A DNA stretch of 43,880 nt from Syntrophus gentianae (GTDB lineage Bacteria > Desulfobacterota > Syntrophia > Syntrophales > Syntrophaceae). A model generated the notes under the pieces. It was not told the origin of the DNA. It saw nothing but the letters and a program-made list of their open reading frames with translations, and did not search any database. How positions within the stretch are numbered: the first letter of the stretch is position 1; every line of letters starts with the position of its first letter. The DNA lies in NCBI RefSeq assembly GCF_900109885.1, contig NZ_FOBS01000026.1:1-43880 (forward strand), written 5' to 3'. Of the stretch, positions 38,780 to 43,880 are shown in pieces. The translations under genes and the position numbers were made by a program.

Positions 38780-40951
38780 ATGCGGCGGATCACCGATATC
38801 CTTGATAAAACGCAGGAATATCTAACTCCAGGAGAACAGGAGCTAATCGAAAAGGCTTATATCTTTTCCGCCGCCGTTCATCAGGGGCAAGTGCGCCTGT
38901 CCGGCGAGCCTTACATGACCCACCCCCTGGAAGTGGCGGGAATCCTGGCCGACATGGAGCTGGATGCGGCATCCATCGCGACGGGCCTTCTCCACGACAC
39001 CGTGGAAGACACCCTCACGACCCTGGAACAGGTTGAAGAACTCTTTGGAAAGGACGTCGCCTTCCTTGTCGATGGATTAACCAAAATCAGCAAGATTACC
39101 TTCAGCAGTCAGGAAGAGCGGCAGGCAGAGAATTTTCGCAAGATGATCCTGGCCATGTCCGCAGACATTCGGATTCTCATGGTCCGATTGGCTGATCGCA
39201 CCCATAATATGAGAACGCTTGAATTTCATACTCCGGACAGGCAGCGGTATATTGCGCAGGAAACCATGGAATTGTACGCCCCGCTGGCCAATCGTCTCGG
39301 CATCTATCGGATGCAGGTCGAACTGGAGGATATCGCCTTTCGCTATCTGGATTATGAGGCCTATGCCGATCTCGCGAAGCGGATTTCCGCATCACGGGAA
39401 AAAAGGCATCAATATACCAGGGAAGTTAAACGCATCATTCAGGAAAAGATCGATGAATACGGTCTGAAAGGCGTCGTCGAGGGCAGGGCGAAGCATTTCT
39501 GGAGTATTCACAAAAAGATGCACGAACAGAAGATCGATTTTGACGAGGTCTATGATCTGACGGCATTCCGCATCATTCTGGATTCCGACAAAGAAAAAGA
39601 CTGCTACGAAGCCCTCAGTATCGTTCATGCCCTGTGGATTCCCGTCCCGAGAAGGTTCAAGGATTATATCGCCATGCCCAAGGCGAACAATTATCGCTCC
39701 CTCCATACGACCGTCATCGGCCCCTACGGGCAGCGGGTTGAAATCCAGATCCGGACAAAAGAGATGCATGGGTGGGCAGAAGAGGGAATTGCTGCGCACT
39801 GGAGATACAAGGAAAAAAGGGCCCTTCCCGGCAATGATGAGGAACAGATCCGAAAGCTTCGGGAATTGCTGGAAGTACAGCAGGACTTGAAGAATCCCCG
39901 GGAATTCATGACCAATCTCAAATTGGCCTTATTTCCCGATGAAGTCTACGTCTTTACGCCCGGTGGCGATGTCCGGTCCTTTCCGAAAGGGGCCACACCG
40001 ATCGATTTTGCCTACAGCATCCATACGGATGTGGGACACTCCTGCATCGGGGCAAAGGTGAACCGGAGCATCGTTCCCCTGAAATACGAACTTAAAAACG
40101 GCGATGCCGTTGAGATCATCACCCAGGCCGGACATCATCCCAGTAAGGACTGGTTAAAATATGCCGTCACATCGAGGGCGCGCTCAAAGATCAAAAGCTG
40201 GGTAAAAGCGGAGGAAAGCAAGAAAAGCATCTCTCTGGGCAGAGACCTGCTGGAGAAAGAATTCCGCAAGAATTCTCTCAAGTTGAGTTCGGTCATCAAA
40301 TCGGATGAAATCCGGGAGCTCTATAACGAACTGTCCATCAATTCCCAGGATGATCTCTTTGCCCTGGTGGGATACGGACGGGTTTCCCCGAAAAAGGTCG
40401 TTCATCATTTCATTCATGATGAAATCAGCGTCAGTGAAAGACCGCCTGTCGAGAGCGTGGCAAAAAAGGGGAAAAGGGAAGATTATCAAGGGATCCTGAT
40501 TACCGGCATCGAAGATATCATGGTGCGTTTTGCCCACTGCTGCGATCCCATCCCCGGCGATGAGATTGTCGGTTACATTACCCGTGGGCGGGGCGTTGCG
40601 ATTCATACCGCCAATTGCGAACTGTTGCCGAACCTGGATGCCGAAAGGTTTGTGGATGTTTCCTGGAGTGCAAAGGCATCGCAGACCTATTCCGTGAATA
40701 TGGTCGTAACCTGCAAAGACAAAAAGGGCATTCTGGCGGAAATCAGTTCCGTGATTTCTTCTCTCGATGTCAATATCAGTTCCGCAAGGGTGGATACGAG
40801 CAGGGATCTTCGGGTAAATTGTTTCTTCCGGCTGGATGTTACGGGGTTAAGGCAGCTTAATACTTTGACTTCGTCAATAAAGCAGATCAAAGAGGTCATT
40901 TCCGTGGAAAGGGTGCAGAAGGCGAGGGAACATTCCAGGCAATCCGATTGA
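38780..40951 (+). CDS. Bifunctional (p)ppGpp synthetase/hydrolase Rel/SpoT
   Basis: This 723-residue alarmone enzyme has all RSH domains in order. The HD hydrolase keeps its active motif GLLHDTVEDT (His72, Asp73), unlike RelA. The synthetase domain follows, with RFKDYIA (the RxKD form typical of bifunctional enzymes, not the ExDD of RelA) and NNYRSLHTTVIG. Next come the TGS domain (EVYVFTPGGDVRSFPKGAT, 19 residues, about 390), the Cys-rich FAHCCDPIPGDEIVGYIT, and the C-terminal ACT domain. It is thus likely the single Rel/SpoT-type enzyme of the cell, making and breaking (p)ppGpp in starvation, although others may lie outside the window. Confidence 0.95.
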   Translation: MRRITDILDKTQEYLTPGEQELIEKAYIFSAAVHQGQVRLSGEPYMTHPLEVAGILADMELDAASIATGLLHDTVEDTLTTLEQVEELFGKDVAFLVDGLTKISKITFSSQEERQAENFRKMILAMSADIRILMVRLADRTHNMRTLEFHTPDRQRYIAQETMELYAPLANRLGIYRMQVELEDIAFRYLDYEAYADLAKRISASREKRHQYTREVKRIIQEKIDEYGLKGVVEGRAKHFWSIHKKMHEQKIDFDEVYDLTAFRIILDSDKEKDCYEALSIVHALWIPVPRRFKDYIAMPKANNYRSLHTTVIGPYGQRVEIQIRTKEMHGWAEEGIAAHWRYKEKRALPGNDEEQIRKLRELLEVQQDLKNPREFMTNLKLALFPDEVYVFTPGGDVRSFPKGATPIDFAYSIHTDVGHSCIGAKVNRSIVPLKYELKNGDAVEIITQAGHHPSKDWLKYAVTSRARSKIKSWVKAEESKKSISLGRDLLEKEFRKNSLKLSSVIKSDEIRELYNELSINSQDDLFALVGYGRVSPKKVVHHFIHDEISVSERPPVESVAKKGKREDYQGILITGIEDIMVRFAHCCDPIPGDEIVGYITRGRGVAIHTANCELLPNLDAERFVDVSWSAKASQTYSVNMVVTCKDKKGILAEISSVISSLDVNISSARVDTSRDLRVNCFFRLDVTGLRQLNTLTSSIKQIKEVISVERVQKAREHSRQSD

Positions 40952-40968
40952 TGTTCCGTACTTATTTG

Positions 40969-40998
40969 TTGACAGGGATTCGTTTTTTGCTGTATGAG
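40969..40998 (+). promoter_or_regulatory. Sigma70-type promoter for the amidase gene
   Basis: A perfect -35 TTGACA (40969-40974) is followed after 18 bases by TATGAG (40993-40998, four of six). It lies between the rel stop and the amidase ATG. Confidence 0.4.
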
Positions 40999-41020
40999 AG
41001 GCTCACTTTATGGTTAGGAT

Positions 41021-41743
41021 ATGGGGAAGAATATGCAACAAATATTAAAACCTACTTGGAAAAAGAAATATGCTTGGTGGGTGATTTTGTTGCTTTTTGG
41101 TTTATCCTGGTTACCGCTTTCCGCATCGGCAGAACCCGGAAAGCCCCTGGTCGTCATTGACCCCGCACATGACGGTTCAGATAAGGGGGTCCGATTTTCA
41201 GATGATGTCTATGAAAAGGATGTCACCTTAGCCATCGCCCGCAGTATTCAGAAAGAATTGTCGCCGATTCAGAATCTCCGCGTTCAGCTGACCAGAGATT
41301 CAAATCGAGCAGTCAGCATTCGTGATCGGGAACAATTTGTTCGAAATGCAGCGCCAGATCTGTTCATCAGCCTTCATATAAACGCCGGGTTTGGAAAAAA
41401 GGCATCCGGATTTGAAATATATTTCCCTGGATTCAAGGGACAAGCCCAGAGTGAAAATAAAGATTCCTCCGTCATCCTGACGGACATGGCAAGAAACAAG
41501 CATCTCAATGACAGTGTTCGGTTTGCCTACATCCTACAGAAGAACCTGGAGCAGGTTTTTCCGCGAAAGGGGCGGGGGCTCAGAGAGGCAGCCGTTCCGG
41601 TGTTGGAGGGAATTGCAAAGCCGGCGATTGTTATTGAGTTGGGCTTTGTTTCCAACGCAGAGGATAAGAAGCAGCTGCTGGACAAGGACATCCAACTGGC
41701 CATCGCCAAGGCCATCAGCAAAAGCATTAAGGAACTTTTCTGA
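41021..41743 (+). CDS. Exported N-acetylmuramoyl-L-alanine amidase (Amidase_3)
   Basis: This 240-residue zinc enzyme cleaves the amide between MurNAc and the stem peptide of peptidoglycan. A signal peptide is clear: basic KPTWKKKYA, hydrophobic core to about residue 33, and a likely cut after SASA (residue 37). The catalytic zinc ligands follow: His50 in VIDPAHDG, Glu65 in YEKDV, the His of LFISLHINAG, and the catalytic Glu of IVIELGFVSN. There is no AMIN or SPOR domain, so it is a bare catalytic enzyme placed in the periplasm. ATG 41021 is used; ATG 41033 would also keep the signal peptide. Its own promoter lies upstream. Confidence 0.92.
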   Translation: MGKNMQQILKPTWKKKYAWWVILLLFGLSWLPLSASAEPGKPLVVIDPAHDGSDKGVRFSDDVYEKDVTLAIARSIQKELSPIQNLRVQLTRDSNRAVSIRDREQFVRNAAPDLFISLHINAGFGKKASGFEIYFPGFKGQAQSENKDSSVILTDMARNKHLNDSVRFAYILQKNLEQVFPRKGRGLREAAVPVLEGIAKPAIVIELGFVSNAEDKKQLLDKDIQLAIAKAISKSIKELF

Positions 41744-41800
41744 AAGAAAGACAAGAGTTTCTAACCAGCGGTTCATAAAATAGACAGGAGTATCCTGATT

Positions 41801-42523
41801 TTGAGAAAAAGTGGTCGCCAAAATGATGAAATTCGGGAAGTGAAAATTACCCGGAATTACTTGAAACACCCACAAGGATCCGTTCTGATTGAAATGGGGG
41901 AAACAAAAGTCATCTGTACGGCCACACTGGAAGAGAAAGTCCCCCCGTTTTTGCGAAACTCGGGAAAGGGTTGGCTGACGGCCGAATATGCAATGCTTCC
42001 CATGGCGACCCAAGAGAGAAACAAAAGAGAATCGGCTCAGGGGCGCATTGGCGGGCGTACCCATGAGATCCAGAGGCTGATAGGGCGTTCCCTGAGGGCC
42101 GTTACAGACCTGGAGAGTTTCGGAGAAAAGACGGTTTATATTGATTGCGATGTCATTCAGGCAGATGGAGGAACACGCACGGCATCCATTACGGGAAGTT
42201 TTGTCGCCCTGGTTGACCTCTTCCGCAAGATGATGGAAGAGGGAAAATGTGCCACTATGCCCGTTCAGGATTACGTGTCTGCCGTCAGCGTCGGGATTCT
42301 GGAGGACCAGCTTTTACTGGACCTGGAATATGCAGAGGATTCTCAGGCGGAAGTCGATATGAATGTTGTCATGACGGGCATGGGAAAATTTATCGAAGTG
42401 CAGGGGACCGCAGAAAAAGTTCCCTTTTCCCAGGAGCGATTGCTGGCGATGATTGAGCTGGCAGGGCAGGGGATTCGTAAGCTGACGGAAATTCAGAAGC
42501 AGACCTTGGGAGGGAATCTCTGA
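41801..42523 (+). CDS. rph: Ribonuclease PH
   Basis: This 240-residue phosphorolytic exoribonuclease trims the 3' ends of tRNA precursors. It shows [16 protein letters not shown] near residue 27, [20 protein letters not shown] (20 residues), [17 protein letters not shown] with the phosphate-binding Arg pair, and [18 protein letters not shown]. The start is a TTG at 41801 with AGGAG upstream; no ATG or GTG fits the family N-terminus MR-SGR. Its stop overlaps the rdgB start region, and rph-rdgB is a common pair. Confidence 0.96.
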   Translation: MRKSGRQNDEIREVKITRNYLKHPQGSVLIEMGETKVICTATLEEKVPPFLRNSGKGWLTAEYAMLPMATQERNKRESAQGRIGGRTHEIQRLIGRSLRAVTDLESFGEKTVYIDCDVIQADGGTRTASITGSFVALVDLFRKMMEEGKCATMPVQDYVSAVSVGILEDQLLLDLEYAEDSQAEVDMNVVMTGMGKFIEVQGTAEKVPFSQERLLAMIELAGQGIRKLTEIQKQTLGGNL

Positions 42524-43125
42524 TTAAGATTGTATTGGCGACGAGAAATGAAGGGAAGCTGAGGGAAGTACGGGCAATCCTTGAAGGACTTGATGTAAGT
42601 CTGGAATCGTTGGATGCCTATGAAAACGTTCCGGATGTCGTTGAGGATGGACATTCTTTTTTTGAAAACGCCCTGAAAAAAGCAAAGGTCATTTCCGAAT
42701 ATACGGGTGAGATCGCCCTTGCGGACGATTCAGGCCTGGAAGTGGATGCTTTGAATGGACAGCCAGGCATCTATTCCGCCCGTTTCGCCGGTCCTGAAGC
42801 GGATGACGATCAAAATATTGAAAAATTGCTTGATTTGTTGAAAGATAGCCCGCCGGATAAAAGAATGGCAGCTTTTCGATGCGTTTTAGTCCTTTATTAT
42901 CCTGATGGGACTCATGAGTCTTTTGAAGGAAATTGGAAGGGATTCATCAGTGAAACGAGGCAAGGAAGTAACGGCTTTGGTTACGATCCGGTGTTTTTGC
43001 TTCCTGAATACGACAAGACCGTCGCCCAATTGACCGCAGCGGAAAAGAACCAAAACAGCCATCGGGCAAAAGCCCTCCAGGCGCTGAAGGAGAGTTTGAG
43101 AAAGAAGTCATACAAAATTAAATAG
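42523..43125 (+). CDS. rdgB: XTP/dITP diphosphatase (RdgB/HAM1), probable ATT start
   Basis: This roughly 200-residue house-cleaning enzyme hydrolyses dITP, XTP and ITP. It has IVLATRNEGKLREV, FFENALKKAK, ALADDSGLEVDALNGQPGIYSAR (in two parts: the DDSGLEVDAL core and GQPGIYSAR), FGYDPVF and SHRAKAL. The frame opens just after a TAA at 42478 and contains no ATG or GTG before the conserved IVLATRN strand. A TTG at 42535 would delete that strand and lies 20 bases from the ribosome site. The ATT at 42523 gives (M)KIVLATRN, the normal family start, and sits eight bases after GGGAGGG, overlapping the rph stop. CTG 42520 is the other option. A sequencing error replacing ATG cannot be excluded. Confidence 0.9.
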   Translation: MKIVLATRNEGKLREVRAILEGLDVSLESLDAYENVPDVVEDGHSFFENALKKAKVISEYTGEIALADDSGLEVDALNGQPGIYSARFAGPEADDDQNIEKLLDLLKDSPPDKRMAAFRCVLVLYYPDGTHESFEGNWKGFISETRQGSNGFGYDPVFLLPEYDKTVAQLTAAEKNQNSHRAKALQALKESLRKKSYKIK

Positions 43126-43142
43126 CCGAGATAAAATTCAAA

Positions 43143-43219
43143 CGGGGCGTAGCGCAGCTTGGTAGCGCGCCTGCTTTGGGAGCAGGATGTCGCAGGTTCA
43201 AATCCTGCCGCCCCGACCA
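43143..43219 (+). tRNA. tRNA-Pro (anticodon UGG)
   Basis: A complete 77-base cloverleaf can be drawn. The acceptor stem is CGGGGCG/CGCCCCG and the D stem GCGC/GCGC. The anticodon stem CCTGC/GCAGG carries loop TTTGGGA with anticodon TGG (43177-43179), and the T stem GCAGG/CCTGC carries loop TTCAAAT. Discriminator A and an encoded CCA (43217-43219) follow. The anticodon gives proline. It lies 18 bases after rdgB and marks the boundary to AT-rich accessory DNA; tRNA 3' ends are usual integration sites. Confidence 0.97.
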
Positions 43220-43230
43220 ATAAAAACAAG

Positions 43231-43258
43231 AGGTTGCTAAATTCAGTAACCTTTTTTT
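43231..43258 (+). terminator. Intrinsic terminator after tRNA-Pro
   Basis: AGGTTGCT (43231-43238) and AGTAACCT (43245-43252) form an 8-bp stem with one G-T pair and a six-base loop, followed by seven T residues. Confidence 0.75.
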
Positions 43259-43278
43259 ATTAGCATAATAATATGGTT

Positions 43279-43300
43279 CGGGGTACAATACGGGGTACAA
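43279..43300 (+). repeat. Tandem CGGGGTACAA repeats behind tRNA-Pro
   Basis: CGGGGTACAA occurs at 43279-43288 and 43291-43300, a 12-base period. They lie 60-80 bases after the tRNA 3' end, at the start of AT-rich DNA. Short direct repeats in this place are typical of arm-type or core sites of tyrosine integrases; no integrase gene is visible here. Confidence 0.45.
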
Positions 43301-43495
43301 ATAATGGTGCATCGAGAGTCAGCCTAAATTTTTGACCTATGCTTTTGAGTTTTTCTATGTACATATTTATCAAGATACTGAAGATTCTTTCCACTGAAAT
43401 GGACAAGAAACAAAATGGTCTTCTTGGAAATGCTATTCAGGATCTTTTAATTTAAGAATAAAAATAGAGATAAATAAATTATTACTTCTAAAAAT
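43301..43495. other. AT-rich accessory stretch with no recognised gene
   Basis: Composition turns clearly AT-rich compared with the core genes before the tRNA. A 32-codon open frame at 43357-43455 (begins MYIFIKILKIL) has no ribosome site and no family I recognise. A decayed remnant of an integrated element is the simplest reading. Confidence 0.35.
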
Positions 43496-43627
43496 ATGGC
43501 GCCCGAAATTTTATATCATTACACAACACAGCAAGGTCTTTTAGGAATTTTAAAAGAAAAAGCCCTTTGGGTTACTGCGTATTCCGGGCCATTCCGCCAC
43601 CCGATTCCGTTTGAAAACGCCACCTGA
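43496..43627 (+). pseudogene. DUF2971-like gene fragment interrupted by an IS21-family element
   Basis: From ATG 43496 the frame reads MAPEILYHYTTQQGLLGIL and then KEKALWVT, which matches the N-terminus of DUF2971 proteins (YHYT-LEGLLGIL--K-LWAT), often found in defence or mobile regions. After about 27 codons (near 43576) the frame runs into the IS21-like repeat array, gains unrelated residues and stops at 43625-43627. The rest of the gene would lie beyond the element, outside the window. The N-terminal match is short, so the family call is tentative but the break point is sharp. Confidence 0.65.
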
Positions 43628-43710
43628 TTCCGTTTCATTCCGCCACCCAAATCCGGTGGAAGCCGCCACCTGATTCCGGGCCATTCCGCCACCCCCTGGT
43701 GGATCTCTAG
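43581..43710 (+). repeat. 23-bp periodic array at the IS21 left end
   Basis: GCCACC recurs at 43596, 43619, 43642, 43665 and 43688, a spacing of exactly 23 bases each time. Units 1, 2 and 4 continue with C/T-GATTCCG, unit 3 with CAAATCCGG, and unit 5 diverges. A 21-base segment starting ATTCCGGGCCATTCC is identical at 43581-43601 and 43673-43693. The spacing is close to two helical turns, so all sites face the same side of the DNA, which suits cooperative binding by the transposase. Confidence 0.85.
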
Positions 43711-43793
43711 AGAACGCTGGATAAATCCAATAAAAGCCGATAGAGCCCTCTCAAAAAAACTGGGAGGCTGAAGTGGCGGCGGAAAGGTTATCC

Positions 43794-43880
43794 ATGCGCA
43801 CCATCAAAGAAGTTTTACGACTGAAATGGGAGAAAAAGTTCTCCAACAAACAGATTGAACAGAGCTGCAAAATTGCTCGC
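43794..43880 (+). CDS. istA: IS21-family transposase IstA, N-terminal 29 codons, cut by window edge
   Basis: The frame from ATG 43794 begins MRTIKEVLRLKWEKKFSN and continues KQIEQSCKIAR to the end of the window. This is the N-terminal helix-turn-helix of IstA, which usually reads MRTIKEVLRLK followed by LSNRQIA-S-GI-RSTV. AAAGG lies six bases before the ATG. The catalytic DDE domain and istB would follow outside. Together with the repeat array upstream it identifies the element as IS21-like. Confidence 0.85.
   Translation, partial: MRTIKEVLRLKWEKKFSNKQIEQSCKIAR

Larger units (their letters stand above)
43576..43880 (+). mobile_element. Left end of an IS21-family insertion sequence, cut by window edge
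   Basis: The element begins near TGCGTATTCC at 43576, where the DUF2971-like frame is broken. IS21 ends typically start with TG and carry multiple repeated transposase-binding sites. Here the end holds a regular array of GCCACC-headed 23-base units followed by a non-coding stretch and the start of istA at 43794. The right end and istB are beyond the window, so target duplication cannot be checked. Confidence 0.8.

Noticed and set aside
43573-43710. 23-bp repeats as a CRISPR array
   Set aside because: Units abut with no unique spacers, are much too short, and lie at the end of an IS21 element next to istA.

Overview
The window looks like chromosomal DNA of a syntrophic member of the Desulfobacterota, most likely Syntrophales close to Syntrophus. 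This rests on moderate GC with codon use to match, deltaproteobacterial gene order around rpsB-tsf-pyrH-frr-uppS-cdsA-dxr-rseP-tsaB-psd-pssA, and a long Re-citrate-synthase-like protein of the type known from Syntrophus aciditrophicus. No database search was possible; family calls rest on motifs read by eye.

Layout. (1) Positions 1-1350 are accessory DNA: the tail of a REP-associated (RAYT/Y1) transposase, two copies of a REP-like hairpin unit, a YefM-YoeB toxin-antitoxin pair, and a dyad-rich non-coding stretch. (2) 1352-10611 is a leftward block: comEC, hisS, aspS, then, behind its own sigma70-type promoter, a Re-citrate-synthase-like enzyme with a C-terminal Cache-like sensor domain, tatD and tcdA. 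(3) 10729-13848 encodes a PilS/PilR-like two-component pair, facing recJ tail to tail. (4) 15589-16045 is a 457-base leader before secA with an imperfect direct repeat and a good promoter. (5) 16046-21652 holds secA, argJ, an Old-Yellow-Enzyme-type oxidoreductase and a NodB-like deacetylase. (6) 21888-30880 is the translation/lipid cluster rpsB to pssA, broken by one clear terminator after frr. (7) 30940-36901 has asd, rsmD, coaD, an aspartate aminotransferase, a PurF-like protein that lacks the glutaminase nucleophile, and ispG. (8) 36997-43125 has proS, a bifunctional rel/spoT, an N-acetylmuramoyl-L-alanine amidase, rph and rdgB. (9) tRNA-Pro(UGG) at 43143-43219 marks the edge of a second accessory region: tandem GGGGTAC repeats, AT-rich DNA, a DUF2971-like gene cut after about 27 codons, and the left end of an IS21-family element with a precise 23-bp repeat array and the start of istA.

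How the genes fit together. Most of the window is housekeeping: tRNA charging (Asp, His, Pro), translation factors, protein export, isoprenoid and phospholipid synthesis (dxr, ispG, uppS, cdsA, psd, pssA), amino acid synthesis (Re-citrate synthase towards glutamate, aspartate aminotransferase, asd, argJ) and stress control (rel, rdgB, rph). The points most worth a second look are the sensor domain fused to the citrate synthase, the glutaminase-dead PurF-like protein, the probable ATT start of rdgB, the secA leader, and the 23-bp array at the IS21 end.
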